The translations under genes were made by a program, and so were the position numbers. Shown here piece by piece: positions 8,350 through 18,101 of a DNA stretch of 64,000 nt. Numbering within the stretch: the stretch's first letter is position 1; every line of letters starts with the position of its first letter. The notes beneath the pieces are model-generated. The model did no database searches. It was given only the letters and a program-made list of their open reading frames with translations, and had not been told where the DNA came from. Origin of the DNA: Pleomorphomonas sp. PLEO (GTDB lineage: Bacteria > Pseudomonadota > Alphaproteobacteria > Rhizobiales > Pleomorphomonadaceae); contig NZ_CP166625.1 in NCBI RefSeq assembly GCF_041320595.1, positions 1 to 64,000 on the forward strand, written 5' to 3'.

Positions 8350-10644
8350 TCAGCGCCTTTTCATGGCAGCAGCCAACGCAGCGGCCATCGCACTGTTACC
8401 GGTGGCCGGCGGCGGGTCGCGACGATCCGGACGACCGCTACCGGCTCCTTTCGGCGCTCCATCGTCATCCTTGCGCATCGACAAGGCGATACGCTTGCGC
8501 TTTGCGTCAACCTCGACGACGCGGACCTTCACCACGTCGCCAGCCTTCACAACGTCACGGGGATCCTTCACGAACCGATCGGCCAACTGACTGACGTGGA
8601 CGAGGCCGTCCTGATGGACGCCGATGTCGACAAAGGCGCCAAAGGCGGCAACGTTGGTCACCGTGCCCTCAAGGATCATGCCGGGCTTGAGATCGGCAAT
8701 GTCCTCGACCCCTTCCGCGAAATTCGCCGTCCGGAACTCCGGACGCGGATCGCGACCTGGCTTTTCCAGCTCGGCCAGAATGTCGCGCACTGTCGGCAGA
8801 CCGAAGCGCTCATCCACGAACTTGGCCGGACTGAGCGCCTTCAACGCGGCGCTGTCGCCCATCAGCTGTCGGATATCGCGGCCGCAGGCGGCGACGATAC
8901 GGCGAGCGACACCATAGGCCTCCGGATGCACCGAGGACGCATCGAGCGGCTCATCGCCATCGCGAATACGCAGGAAGCCGGCGGCCTGTTCGAAGGTCTT
9001 GGCGCCGAGGCGCGGCACCTCCATCAGTGCCTTGCGACTGCGGAAGGCGCCCGACGCGTCGCGATGGGCGACGATCGCCTCGGCAAGCGCCGGGCCAAGA
9101 CCGGAGACACGGGAGAGAAGCGGCGCCGAGGCCATGTTGAGGTCGACGCCGACCGCGTTCACGGCATCCTCGACGACAGCGTCGAGCGCCTTGGCCAGGT
9201 GCCCCTGATCGACATCGTGCTGATACTGCCCGACACCGATCGACTTCGGCTCGATCTTGACCAGCTCGGCCAAAGGATCCTGAAGACGGCGGGCGATGGA
9301 AACGGCACCGCGCAACGAAACGTCGAGGCCGGGAAACTCGCGGGCTGCCAATTCCGAGGCCGAATAGACAGAAGCGCCGGCTTCGCTCACTACCACCTTG
9401 GTCGGCTTCGGTGCCGGCGCAGCGGCGATCAGCGCGGCGGCAAGGCGATCGGTCTCTCGGCTTGCCGTACCATTGCCGATGGCGATCAGATCCACCTTGT
9501 GCTTGCGCACCAGCGCCGACAGCGCGGCGAGCGCACCGGTCACGTCGTTCCTCGGTTGGAAGGGATAGACGGTGGCGGTGTCGAGGAGCTTGCCTGTGGC
9601 GTCGACCACGGCAACCTTGACGCCGGTACGGATACCGGGATCAAGGCCCATGGTGGTACGGGCACCCGCGGGAGCGGCGAGCAGCAGGTCCTTGAGATTG
9701 TCGGCGAAGACCCGGATCGCCTCTGCCTCGGCCTTTTCCCTCAGCGTGCCCATCAGATCGAGGGAGAGGGAAAGCTGCAATTTCACCCGCCAGGTCCAAC
9801 GACAGACGTCAAACAGAAACCCTTCGGCCGGCAGTCGCGCCGGAACACTGATCGAGAAAGCTTCCGCCACCATCCGCTCAACCGGCTTGACCGGGGTTGG
9901 GTCGTCGGCGTCGATCTCCAACTCGAGAGCCAGTATCTCCTCGTTGCGACCACGCAGCATGGCGAGCGCCCGATGGCTCGGTGCCGTCGCCCAGCGCTCG
10001 CGATGATCGAAATAGTCGGAAAACTTCTCGCCGGCCGTCTCCTTGCCGGCAATGACCGCCGAGCGCAGCACGGCGCGATCTCGCAGGTAGGTGCGCAGGC
10101 GGCCAACCAATTCCGGTGTTTCGGCGAAGCGCTCGGCCAGGATATCGCGTGCGCCGTCGAGCGCCGCCTTGATGTCGGGCACCGCCTCCGTGACGTAGGC
10201 AGCAGCGACCGCCGCCGGCTCCAGCGTTCGGTCGGCGAACAGCGCGTCGGCAAGCGGTCCGAGCCCTTTCTCCTTGGCGATTTCGCCTTTGGTGCGGCGC
10301 TTCGGCTTGAAGGGCGCGTAGAGATCCTCGATCTCGGCCTTGGTGACAGCAGCGGCGATCTTTCCGGAAAGATCGGGCGTCAGCTTGCCCTGCCCGTCAA
10401 TGGCCGCCAGAACGGCCGCGCGACGGGTCTCGAGTTCACGCCGGTAGGCGAGCCGTTCTTCGAGCTTGCGGAGTTGGGTGTCATCGAGCCCGCCAGTCAC
10501 TTCCTTTCGGTAGCGGGCGACAAAAGGCACCGTCGCCCCCTCATCGAGAAGGCCGACCGCCGCCGCCGCTTGGGCCGGACGGCAGCCGATTTCGCTGGCA
10601 ATGTCCCCGACAATGCGGGCTTCGACGGCTGCGGAAAGGGTCAT
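8350..10644 (-). CDS. tex: Tex family RNA-binding transcription accessory protein
   Basis: 764-residue Tex protein. Seen in order: the N-terminal Tex helix-turn-helix region ([28 protein letters not shown]), a YqgF/RuvC-like fold ([22 protein letters not shown]), helix-hairpin-helix segments ([20 protein letters not shown]) and a C-terminal S1 domain ([30 protein letters not shown]). Tex binds nucleic acid and affects transcription and toxin or stress gene expression in several bacteria. The start at 10644 has GGGAGCC upstream and matches the usual N-terminus. Length is normal (about 770). Confidence 0.95.
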   Translation of the reverse strand: MTLSAAVEARIVGDIASEIGCRPAQAAAAVGLLDEGATVPFVARYRKEVTGGLDDTQLRKLEERLAYRRELETRRAAVLAAIDGQGKLTPDLSGKIAAAVTKAEIEDLYAPFKPKRRTKGEIAKEKGLGPLADALFADRTLEPAAVAAAYVTEAVPDIKAALDGARDILAERFAETPELVGRLRTYLRDRAVLRSAVIAGKETAGEKFSDYFDHRERWATAPSHRALAMLRGRNEEILALELEIDADDPTPVKPVERMVAEAFSISVPARLPAEGFLFDVCRWTWRVKLQLSLSLDLMGTLREKAEAEAIRVFADNLKDLLLAAPAGARTTMGLDPGIRTGVKVAVVDATGKLLDTATVYPFQPRNDVTGALAALSALVRKHKVDLIAIGNGTASRETDRLAAALIAAAPAPKPTKVVVSEAGASVYSASELAAREFPGLDVSLRGAVSIARRLQDPLAELVKIEPKSIGVGQYQHDVDQGHLAKALDAVVEDAVNAVGVDLNMASAPLLSRVSGLGPALAEAIVAHRDASGAFRSRKALMEVPRLGAKTFEQAAGFLRIRDGDEPLDASSVHPEAYGVARRIVAACGRDIRQLMGDSAALKALSPAKFVDERFGLPTVRDILAELEKPGRDPRPEFRTANFAEGVEDIADLKPGMILEGTVTNVAAFGAFVDIGVHQDGLVHVSQLADRFVKDPRDVVKAGDVVKVRVVEVDAKRKRIALSMRKDDDGAPKGAGSGRPDRRDPPPATGNSAMAAALAAAMKRR

Positions 10645-10753
10645 GTCACGGCTCCCTAACAAGAAGGTCGCGACATTAGGCATCCCACTCGGGCGGCGCA
10701 ACGGCGCCGGCCCGTCTTGTCAACAGCCCGTCACGTGCTTCAGGCCGACGATA

Positions 10754-11035
10754 TCAGCCCGAAACCACCTTGAGCGAAGGCTTTTTGGCGACTTCCTTCT
10801 TTGCAGCTTCTTTCTTTGCGGCGGGTTTCTTGGCGGCCGGCGCCTTGGCTTCAGCTGGTTCCTTCTTGGCAGCCGCGGCGCGCGGCTTGCGAGGCGCCTT
10901 GGGCTGGGCTTCCGCCTCGGCGCGGACGATCGCCTCGGCTTCCAGCCAGTGTTGATCGGCCCGGCCTTCTGGCTGCCCTTCAGCCAGCCAAAGTTCGCGT
11001 GCCTTGGCCCTGATCTTGGCTTCGATATCGGACAT
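10754..11035 (-). CDS. DUF2934 protein with Lys/Ala-rich tail
   Basis: 93-residue protein. The first 40 residues (IRAKARELWLAEGQPEGRADQHWLEAE) match the short DUF2934 motif common in Rhizobiales-type bacteria. The remaining half is a low-complexity Lys/Ala/Pro tail with repeated AAKK and PAAKKE units resembling histone H1-like or AlgP-like DNA-binding tails. The ATG at 11035 is chosen because the motif begins there; the frame is open upstream without similarity. Function is unknown; nucleic-acid binding by the tail is inference. Confidence 0.8.
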   Translation of the reverse strand: MSDIEAKIRAKARELWLAEGQPEGRADQHWLEAEAIVRAEAEAQPKAPRKPRAAAAKKEPAEAKAPAAKKPAAKKEAAKKEVAKKPSLKVVSG

Positions 11036-11322
11036 GTCGAAATCCTCTCTTGTTCGGAACCCAGCCAGCGGATGCCGGTACGACATCCCCTCAGGGGCGT
11101 TCGGGACAATAAACTGGACCCTTCGACCCAACGGCTTCCTAGGCGAAACCGTAACGGGAATAATGTAGCGCAGCACTCGCGGTCTGAGAAGGCAGCGGCC
11201 GGCTCAAAATGGCGCGATCGCAAAGAGTTTTGCCCTGCACCGCCGGGGGAGAGCGCTTTTTTTGGCGGCAAGCCGGCTGGAACGAGGTCAGCCTTTCCGG
11301 GCCACCGAATCAACCCCATGGG

Positions 11323-12636
11323 TCAGGCGATGGAGGCCGCGATAGCCGGCCGTAGCGCGCCCGCCGCGGCGATCAGCGAGCCTACATCGGCGGTGAGAAG
11401 GCGCCCGGCTTCGACCACGCGTCGTCCTGCGACGAAGACATCGGTGACGTCGCCCCGTCCGGTGGAATAAACGAGGTGGGTAACGGGATCGAACAGCGGC
11501 GCGGCATGCAGCCGGCCAATGTCGACCAAGATGAAATCGGCCTCCTTGCCGACTTCGATCGATCCCAGCCGGTCGCCCGCCCCCAGGGCGCGCGCGCCAT
11601 TTCGCGTCGCCATGGCCAAAGCCTCACCCGTGGTGACGGCGGCGGCATCGCCGGTGGTTGCCTTGTGCAGCGTGGCGGCCAGGCGCATGGCGAGCCACAT
11701 GTCCAAGTCGTTGCCGGAGATGGCGCCGTCGGTCCCGAGCGTCACGTTGACGCCAGCCTTGAGAAGCGCCGGAACCGGCGCGAAGCCCGAGGCGAGCTTC
11801 ATATTGGACATCGGATTATGCACGACGTGCGTGCCGGAAGCGGCGAGCAGATCGATCTCCGCCGCGTCGAGGTGAACGCAATGGGCCAGCACCACATCGG
11901 AGCCAAGCAGGCCCAGATCGGCAAGATGAGCGATGACGCGGCGGCCATAACGCTCGGTCACCGTTGCCTGCTCGGCCGCCGTTTCGGCCGCGTGGGTACA
12001 CCAGAACCCGCCGCGCGAGCGGGAGAGACGGGCAGCGTTCTGAAGGTGCTCCGGCGACACCGTGTAAGTGCCATGCGGCAGGCAGCCGGGGAAAACGAAG
12101 GGATCGTCCTCGACAGCGTCGAAGAATGCCGTGGCGTCGGCGAGCCGACGGTCGGCAAGATGGCCGTCCATGCCGGGAGGATCGAAGAAAATGCCGCCTG
12201 TGGCGACGCGGATCCCGAGCGCTTTGGCTGCCCGTACCGTCTCCTCAGGGAACCAGAACATGTCCATGACGGAGGTGACACCGGAGAGCAGCAGCTCGGC
12301 AAGACCGAGTTCGGCACCAAGCCGGCAGGTCGCCGGATCGAGGATCGCCCGTTCGGCCTTCCATACCGTCTGCAGCCAAGGTTCGAGCGGCAGGTTCTCA
12401 ACGAGGCCGCGAAACAGGCTGTCGCCGGCGTGGCAGTGCGTGTTGATCAGGCCGGGCATCAGAATGCGGTCTCCCACCTCCACCAGTTCGGCGCCATCCA
12501 GGGGAATGGTCGACGCGGGCCCGACGGCGGCGATACGGCCGTCGCGGATGGCGATGGCGCCATCCGAGATCACAGTCATCGCCTCATCGCAGGTGACGAG
12601 ATGAGCAGCGCGAACGACAAGATCGGAACAGGACAT
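11323..12636 (-). CDS. Amidohydrolase, TrzA/AtzA/SsnA-like deaminase
   Basis: 437-residue metal-dependent hydrolase of the chlorohydrolase/cytosine-deaminase-like amidohydrolase superfamily. Seen: the metal motif NTHCHAGDSLFRG (about residues 62-74), CTHAAETAAEQ (third metal His and following Glu), HCVHLDAAEID, and LGTDGAISGNDLDMW with the metal Asp. Candidates include methylthioadenosine/S-adenosylhomocysteine or guanine-type deaminases, or a triazine-hydrolase relative; the substrate cannot be fixed by eye. ATG 12636 is chosen because GGAG lies 5 bases before it. Divergent from a small cupin gene, 107 bases away, which may share its promoter region. Confidence 0.87.
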   Translation of the reverse strand: MSCSDLVVRAAHLVTCDEAMTVISDGAIAIRDGRIAAVGPASTIPLDGAELVEVGDRILMPGLINTHCHAGDSLFRGLVENLPLEPWLQTVWKAERAILDPATCRLGAELGLAELLLSGVTSVMDMFWFPEETVRAAKALGIRVATGGIFFDPPGMDGHLADRRLADATAFFDAVEDDPFVFPGCLPHGTYTVSPEHLQNAARLSRSRGGFWCTHAAETAAEQATVTERYGRRVIAHLADLGLLGSDVVLAHCVHLDAAEIDLLAASGTHVVHNPMSNMKLASGFAPVPALLKAGVNVTLGTDGAISGNDLDMWLAMRLAATLHKATTGDAAAVTTGEALAMATRNGARALGAGDRLGSIEVGKEADFILVDIGRLHAAPLFDPVTHLVYSTGRGDVTDVFVAGRRVVEAGRLLTADVGSLIAAAGALRPAIAASIA

Positions 12637-12743
12637 GTTCTCTCCAGGTTGTGCATTCATCGCCGATGAACCAAACTTCGTAAAGGGCGATGGCTGGTAG
12701 GGGCCAATGCCCCACAATCGCCCTTGCGACCCACGAGGCAAGT

Positions 12744-13118
12744 ATGACCCACCCGCTTCTCGCGCCCAGCAGAGGCCTGCAGGAATTCGCCACTTCGGAG
12801 CGCTGCTTCATCACTGAGCTTCTCAACCATTCGTCACGGCCGGATGTATCTCTGGCACGAGCACGCGTCCTGCCCGGCGTCACCACCGAATTGCACGCTC
12901 TCGACGTGGAGGAGACCTACGTGATCGAGGCGGGAGGCGGTATGATTGAGGTCGGCGGCGATCGCTTCCGTGTCCGACCGGGCGACAGCGTCCGCATTCC
13001 CGAGGGAACATCCCAGCGCATCGACAACGATGGCGCCGTCGATCTCGTTTTTCTCTGCCTGTGCCGGCCACGCTTCCGCGCCGAGGGCTACGTAAGTCTT
13101 GAATCGCCGCGCACCTAA
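12744..13118 (+). CDS. Small cupin-domain protein
   Basis: 124-residue single cupin. Seen: LPGVTTELHALDVEETYVIEAGGGMIEVGGDRFRVRPGDSVRIPEGTSQRIDNDG, the two cupin motifs with a metal-site His and Glu and a PGD turn. The first motif has LHALDVEE rather than HxH, so one usual metal ligand is absent or replaced. The start has GAGGC upstream. It sits back-to-back with the amidohydrolase. Function unknown; it may be a small-molecule isomerase or a sensor-type cupin. Confidence 0.8.
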   Translation: MTHPLLAPSRGLQEFATSERCFITELLNHSSRPDVSLARARVLPGVTTELHALDVEETYVIEAGGGMIEVGGDRFRVRPGDSVRIPEGTSQRIDNDGAVDLVFLCLCRPRFRAEGYVSLESPRT

Positions 13119-13325
13119 GCACAGGTGTGTCGCGGCAGGACAGATCGAGACTCGTAATTCGCATCCCTACGTATAAGTGCTGGCAATACCTCGCATTTTT
13201 GGCTTTCAGTTTCCTAAAATACCGATAGTTTCCTTGATTCCTTTACGGACAGGTAACGGATTTCGCGCGACATATACTGACGTCGGATGCACTCGTTGCA
13301 TCGACCCGCACCATAAGGAACAGGC

Positions 13326-14687
13326 ATGTCCGCTGTCTCGAATCTTGTCTCTGACATGCGTCAGCGTCTCGGCTTTCACGCTGTCGACGACAGCGTCACC
13401 ACCACACTTCGCGAACATCGCCCTTATATTTCCAGTATTCTTGCCGAGGGTATCGACGCCTTCTATCGGCATGTCTCCCAATTCCCCGAAACCAAGCGCT
13501 TTTTCCGTTCGGCCGATCACATGGCCCATGCCAAAGCGGCGCAAATCAAGCATTGGGAACATGTGCTGGAGGCTCGCTTCGACGAGACCTATTTCCAGTC
13601 CGTGTACAAGATCGGCGAGACGCACTACCGGATCGGTCTGTCGCCGACCTGGTATATCGGTGGCTACGATTTTCTGCTGACAGCGCTGATCGGTCGCATC
13701 AACAAGGATTATTCCGGCGGCTTGTTCAAAGGCGGCCAAGATGAAACGCGGCTCAAGCTACTGCAGGCCCTCAGCAAGGCGGTGATGGTCGACATGGATT
13801 TCGCCATTTCGGTCTACATCGACGCCGAACGCGCGGCGCGCCATAGCCTGATCGATCGCGTCACCCAGGAATTTGAGTCATCGGTCGGCGCCATCGCCGA
13901 CAAGGTCCTGGCCTCCGCCAAGGATATGGCGACGCTGACGCACGCCCTCGATCAGGCGACCGACCGCGCCGCCGAGCGGGCGCAAAGCGTGACACATGGC
14001 GCCGAAACGGCCTCCGCCAACGTCGCCACCGTTGCCGCCGCCACCGAGGAGCTGACCGGCTCCGTTGCCGAAATTACCCGACAAGTCGCGGAATCGAGCC
14101 GCGTCGCCGCCGAAGCGGCCGCTGACGCCCTCCGCACCTCGAGGCAGATCAAGGAACTCTCCGAAGCTGCCAAGAAGATTGGCGATGTCGTCGACCTCAT
14201 CGACAACATCGCTTCTCAGACCAACCTCCTTGCACTCAATGCCACCATCGAGGCGGCACGGGCCGGCGAGGCCGGCAAGGGCTTCGCGGTGGTGGCCGCA
14301 GAGGTCAAGCAGCTGGCCGACCAGACCGCCAAGGCGACTTCGACCATCGCCGACCAGATCAACGGCATTCAGGCTTCGACCGAGCAGTCGGTGGCGGCGA
14401 TCAACGCCATCTCCGGCGTGATCGGCCGCCTGAGCGATATCGCCAGTGTCATCGCCGCCTCCGTGGAAGAGCAGGGCACGGCCACACTCGATATTTCACG
14501 CAGCCTCAACTTGGCATCGACCAGTACCGCCGAGGTGACCGAACATATCGACGGCGTGTCCAAGGCCAATGCGGCGGCCGTCGCTGCTACCGAACGCATG
14601 AAAACCGGCACCGCCGAACTCGACGACAGCTGCGCCCGCCTTCGCTCCGAGATCAAGGGCTTTCTGACGAAAGTGCGCGCAGCCTAA
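13326..14687 (+). CDS. Globin-coupled methyl-accepting chemotaxis protein (HemAT-like)
   Basis: 453-residue soluble chemoreceptor. Residues about 20-170 form a protoglobin sensor with the likely proximal haem histidine at H100 in [17 protein letters not shown]. Residues about 175-450 form a cytoplasmic signalling coiled coil whose hairpin tip is at about 293-322 ([18 protein letters not shown], then [11 protein letters not shown]). There is no transmembrane segment, so it acts in the cytoplasm as an oxygen or gas sensor feeding a CheA/CheW system encoded elsewhere. The ATG at 13326 follows an AGGAACAGGC ribosome site. Monocistronic, with a hairpin terminator 30 bases after the stop. Confidence 0.93.
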   Translation: MSAVSNLVSDMRQRLGFHAVDDSVTTTLREHRPYISSILAEGIDAFYRHVSQFPETKRFFRSADHMAHAKAAQIKHWEHVLEARFDETYFQSVYKIGETHYRIGLSPTWYIGGYDFLLTALIGRINKDYSGGLFKGGQDETRLKLLQALSKAVMVDMDFAISVYIDAERAARHSLIDRVTQEFESSVGAIADKVLASAKDMATLTHALDQATDRAAERAQSVTHGAETASANVATVAAATEELTGSVAEITRQVAESSRVAAEAAADALRTSRQIKELSEAAKKIGDVVDLIDNIASQTNLLALNATIEAARAGEAGKGFAVVAAEVKQLADQTAKATSTIADQINGIQASTEQSVAAINAISGVIGRLSDIASVIAASVEEQGTATLDISRSLNLASTSTAEVTEHIDGVSKANAAAVAATERMKTGTAELDDSCARLRSEIKGFLTKVRAA

Positions 14688-14717
14688 GGCGCCGCCTGAC
14701 ATTGTGATAACGGTGAA

Positions 14718-14757
14718 ATCAGGACGGTCGCCTGAACGCGGCTGTCCTGATCTTTAT
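14718..14757 (+). terminator. Hairpin terminator after the globin chemoreceptor gene
   Basis: A 14-bp stem counting two G-T pairs (14718-14731 with 14738-14751), a 6-base loop, then CTTTAT. The T-tract is short, so efficiency may be moderate. Confidence 0.65.
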
Positions 14758-14939
14758 CCATAGGCCTCTCTTTGGGCACATCCTTTTGCCAAGGAGGGAT
14801 CGCCTGGCGGCGCCCTCGCCCTCCCCCACTTGCGGACGTTGCCGGCTGGCGAACGCTTTGCGCCGCCGCCGCCCTTGCTTTTTCGGCAAAACGGTCCCAT
14901 CCGTCAGGCAATATATCTTTCCCTGAGATGGATCGAACC

Positions 14940-16796
14940 ATGCCCGCTTATCGTTCCCGCACCTCCACTCACGGCCGCAACATGGCCGGTGCCCGCGGCC
15001 TGTGGCGCGCCACCGGCGTCAAGGAAAGCGATTTCGGCAAGCCGATCATCGCCGTGGTCAACTCCTTCACCCAGTTCGTGCCGGGCCACGTGCACCTCAA
15101 AGACCTCGGCCAGTTGGTCGCCCGCGAAATCGAGAAGTCGGGTGGTCTTGCCAAGGAATTCAATACCATCGCCGTCGACGACGGCATCGCCATGGGGCAC
15201 GACGGCATGCTCTATTCGCTGCCGTCGCGCGATCTCATCGCCGACAGTGTCGAGTATATGGTCAACGCCCATTGCGCCGATGCCATGGTCTGCATCTCCA
15301 ACTGCGACAAGATCACCCCCGGCATGCTGCTGGCGGCACTGCGTCTCAACATCCCCGCCGTTTTCGTGTCCGGCGGCCCGATGGAAGCGGGCAAAGTGTT
15401 GCTGTCGACGGGCGTCACCAAGTCGGTCGATCTGATCGATGCCATGGTGGCCGCTGCCGACGAGAAAGTGTCGGATGCCGATGTTCGCTCCTACGAGCGG
15501 TCGGCCTGCCCGACCTGCGGCTCCTGCTCGGGCATGTTCACTGCCAACTCGATGAACTGCCTTACCGAGGCGCTCGGCCTCAGCCTGCCGGGTAATGGCT
15601 CGATGCTGGCGACGCACGCCGACCGCAAGGCGCTGTTCCTGAAAGCCGGTCAGCTGATCGTCGATCTCTGCAAGCGCTATTACGAAGGTAACGACGGGAG
15701 TGTGCTGCCACGCTCGATCGCTTCCTTCGCGGCCTTCGAAAATGCCATGACGCTCGACATCTCCATGGGTGGCTCGACCAACACTGTCCTGCACCTGCTG
15801 GCCGCCGCTCAAGAAGCCGGTGTCGATTTCACCATGGCCGACATCGACCGCCTCAGCCGCCGCGTGCCCTGCCTTTCCAAGGTGGCGCCGGCTGTCGCCG
15901 ACATCCACATGGAAGACGTGCACCGGGCCGGCGGTATCTTCGGACTGCTCGGCGAGCTGGACCGTGGTGGTCTTCTCAACACCGATCTGCCCACCGTGCA
16001 TGCGCCGACGCTCAAGGCGGCGATCACCGAGTGGGACATCGTGCAGTCCAACTCGATCGCCGTCCGCACCTTCTTCGCGGCGGCTCCCGGCGGCGTCCCT
16101 TCGCTCGAGGCTTTCAGCCAGGATCGGCGATGGGATGAACTCGATGTCGACCGCAAGAAGGGCGTGATCCGCTCGGTGGAGCACGCCTACTCCAAGGACG
16201 GCGGCCTCGCCGTGCTGTTCGGGAATATCGCGCAGGACGGTTGCATCGTAAAGACGGCCGGCGTCGACGACTCCGTCCTCGTCTTCGAGGGCGAGGTGAA
16301 GATCTACGAGAGCCAGGAAGGCGCAGTGAAGGGCATTCTTGGCGGCGACGTCAAGGCCGGCGACGTGGTGGTGATCCGCTACGAAGGTCCCAAAGGCGGC
16401 CCCGGCATGCAGGAAATGCTCTACCCGACGAGTTATCTGAAGTCCAAGGGCCTCGGCAAGTCCTGCGCGCTGTTGACCGATGGTCGTTTTTCCGGCGGAA
16501 CATCGGGCCTTTCGATTGGTCATGCCTCGCCGGAAGCCGCCGAGGGTGGCGCCATCGGCCTCGTCGAAGCGGGCGATCGTATCCGTATCGACATTCCCAA
16601 GCGCACCATCGACCTCCTGGTCTCCGATGACGTTCTGGCGTCTCGCCGTGCCGTCATGGAAGCCAAAGGCAAGGCCGCCTGGAAGCCTGAAGCCCCGCGT
16701 TCACGCAAGGTGTCGGCGGCATTGCGGGCCTACGCTGCCATGGCCACCTCAGCCGCCAAGGGTGCCGTGCGCGACGTGAGCCAGATCGAACACTGA
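14940..16796 (+). CDS. ilvD: Dihydroxy-acid dehydratase
   Basis: 618 residues, nearly the same length as E. coli IlvD (616). It dehydrates 2,3-dihydroxy-acids to 2-keto acids in isoleucine/valine synthesis and carries an Fe-S cluster. Seen: the N-terminus [29 protein letters not shown] with a cluster cysteine, [19 protein letters not shown] at about 195-213, and [14 protein letters not shown] near the C-terminus. The start at 14940 is chosen by match to the conserved N-terminus; an in-frame ATG lies 12 bases upstream. It is a single gene with no other ilv gene near it. A weak hairpin follows. Confidence 0.97.
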   Translation: MPAYRSRTSTHGRNMAGARGLWRATGVKESDFGKPIIAVVNSFTQFVPGHVHLKDLGQLVAREIEKSGGLAKEFNTIAVDDGIAMGHDGMLYSLPSRDLIADSVEYMVNAHCADAMVCISNCDKITPGMLLAALRLNIPAVFVSGGPMEAGKVLLSTGVTKSVDLIDAMVAAADEKVSDADVRSYERSACPTCGSCSGMFTANSMNCLTEALGLSLPGNGSMLATHADRKALFLKAGQLIVDLCKRYYEGNDGSVLPRSIASFAAFENAMTLDISMGGSTNTVLHLLAAAQEAGVDFTMADIDRLSRRVPCLSKVAPAVADIHMEDVHRAGGIFGLLGELDRGGLLNTDLPTVHAPTLKAAITEWDIVQSNSIAVRTFFAAAPGGVPSLEAFSQDRRWDELDVDRKKGVIRSVEHAYSKDGGLAVLFGNIAQDGCIVKTAGVDDSVLVFEGEVKIYESQEGAVKGILGGDVKAGDVVVIRYEGPKGGPGMQEMLYPTSYLKSKGLGKSCALLTDGRFSGGTSGLSIGHASPEAAEGGAIGLVEAGDRIRIDIPKRTIDLLVSDDVLASRRAVMEAKGKAAWKPEAPRSRKVSAALRAYAAMATSAAKGAVRDVSQIEH

Positions 16797-16805
16797 GAAC
16801 CATGG

Positions 16806-16828
16806 GAAGGGCGGCACGTCCGCCCTTC
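16806..16828 (+). terminator. Weak hairpin after ilvD
   Basis: A 9-bp perfect stem (GAAGGGCGG with CCGCCCTTC), 5-base loop, followed by TCTCC rather than a clear T-run. It begins 9 bases after the ilvD stop. Confidence 0.45.
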
Positions 16829-17013
16829 TCTCCTGAGCCATAGTCAAACCGGCCGGTTTTCGGCACGGTTTCCTCTGGGTGCCTGTTCGCCTTGGAACAC
16901 TTCGGCGCTTCAAGCGTTATTCAGCGGTATGTCGCCGTTCACCAGGCCAATCTGAAATAGGGCAAAATCCTGCCTGCCAATCATTGGATGACGCCTAATT
17001 ATTTCGATTCAAC

Positions 17014-17026
17014 CAAAGCGCTTTTA
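17014..17026. promoter_or_regulatory. Upstream LacI-type operator of thuA
   Basis: CAAAGCGCTTTTA, containing the perfect 10-bp palindrome AAAGCGCTTT at 17015-17024. It is the exact reverse complement of the second site 99 bases downstream. The centred CG dinucleotide with A/T-rich flanks is typical of LacI-family repressor operators. The repressor, perhaps ThuR, is not in the window. Confidence 0.6.
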
Positions 17027-17097
17027 TTACTCTATCGCCCAAAATATCGCCGACGGAACAATCAATTGCCGAGGCAGTGGGCAGTCCTCGCCAACTC

Positions 17098-17127
17098 TTG
17101 ACAAGCCGCTTTAAAAGCGCTTTGAAT
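17098..17127 (+). promoter_or_regulatory. thuA promoter with operator in the spacer
   Basis: A consensus -35 hexamer TTGACA lies at 17098-17103. With an 18-base spacer a plausible -10 TTGAAT lies at 17122-17127 (4 of 6 matches to TATAAT). The palindromic operator TAAAAGCGCTTTG (17112-17124) fills the spacer and overlaps the -10, so a bound repressor would block polymerase. The hexamers are read by eye; the transcription start is not known. Confidence 0.6.
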
Positions 17128-17251
17128 GGTCGGGAAGCAAGATGCCGCGTCTCGTCCCGATGCGCCAGGAGAGCTGACGGACTGGACCTTGCCGCGGGTT
17201 CTGCAAAGCATAAGTCAGCCATGCCGGACCGCTCATCCTCGGGAGGATTCC

Positions 17252-18037
17252 ATGACCATACGCGCCACCGTCTTTGGCGAAAACGTTCATGAGCAGACCA
17301 GCCAAGTCGTTCGTGACCTCTACCCTAACGGTATGCATTCCACCATCGCCGATGCCCTCAACGCCGATCCCGCCATCAAGGCGAGCTGGGTGACGCTGCA
17401 GATGGCAGAGCATGGCTTGACGACCGAAAAGCTCGCCGCGACCGACGTTCTCGTCTGGTGGGGGCACGCCGCCCACGGCGAAGTCAAAGACGAGATCGTC
17501 GAGCGCGTCGCCAAGCGCGTCTGGGAGGGCATGGGCCTCCTCGTTCTCCACTCCGGCCATTTCTCAAAGATCTTCAAGCGGTTGATGGGGACCCCCTGCG
17601 CGCTCAAATGGCGCGAGGCGGGCGAGCGCGAACGTCTCTGGGTGATCAACCGCAACCACCCGATCGCCGCCGGGCTGCCCGAGAAGATCGAACTCGACAT
17701 GGAAGAGATGTACGGCGAGCCTTTCTCGGTCCCCGAGCCGGATGAAACCGTGTTCATCTCCTGGTTCCAGGGCGGCGAAGTATTTCGCTCCGGTCTCTGC
17801 TACAAGCGCGGCGCTGGCAAGATCTTCTACTTCCGCCCTGGCCATGAGGCCTATCCCACCTATCACGACGAAAATGTTCTGACCGTGCTGCGCAACGCTG
17901 TGAAATGGGCCTACAACCCCGGCCCAGCCTGGACGGCGGTTACCGATGCGCCGAACGTGCCGGTCGACAAGGCGCTGGAACCGATCGAAGCGCGTGGCTT
18001 GACCATCCACGCCAAGGGTGCTCCCGGCCTTCGCTGA
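17252..18037 (+). CDS. thuA: ThuA family protein, trehalose/sugar utilisation
   Basis: 261-residue cytoplasmic protein of the ThuA family (class I glutamine-amidotransferase-like fold). Seen: [32 protein letters not shown], and the C-terminal [34 protein letters not shown] block. In Sinorhizobium ThuA and ThuB take part in the conversion of trehalose and related disaccharides through 3-keto intermediates. A strong GGGAGGATTCC ribosome site precedes ATG 17252. The gene is first in an operon with the oxidoreductase 64 bases downstream, under a promoter with two LacI-type operators. The transporter genes that usually accompany thuAB are not present. Confidence 0.9.
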   Translation: MTIRATVFGENVHEQTSQVVRDLYPNGMHSTIADALNADPAIKASWVTLQMAEHGLTTEKLAATDVLVWWGHAAHGEVKDEIVERVAKRVWEGMGLLVLHSGHFSKIFKRLMGTPCALKWREAGERERLWVINRNHPIAAGLPEKIELDMEEMYGEPFSVPEPDETVFISWFQGGEVFRSGLCYKRGAGKIFYFRPGHEAYPTYHDENVLTVLRNAVKWAYNPGPAWTAVTDAPNVPVDKALEPIEARGLTIHAKGAPGLR

Positions 18038-18101
18038 GCGACCTCCCAAGCGGCCGGTGGTCTCCCCGCCGGCCGCTGCTCTATGTCAGCCCCCCTTCCC
18101 C

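Larger units (their letters stand above)
16797..17251. other. Intergenic region between ilvD and thuA
   Basis: 455 bases without a gene. It holds the weak ilvD hairpin at the left and, at the right, the thuA promoter with two palindromic operators. I saw nothing assignable between 16830 and 17010; no tRNA-like fold was found. Confidence 0.6.

Noticed and set aside
8338-10659. Very long open frame on the plus strand opposite tex (773 codons).
   Set aside because: It is the antisense shadow of a clearly conserved gene. High GC content at third positions keeps the opposite strand free of stops, and the translation shows no family features.
14904-16523. Long open frame on the minus strand opposite ilvD (539 codons).
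   Set aside because: Antisense shadow of ilvD with His/Arg/Gly-rich, family-less product and no ribosome site.
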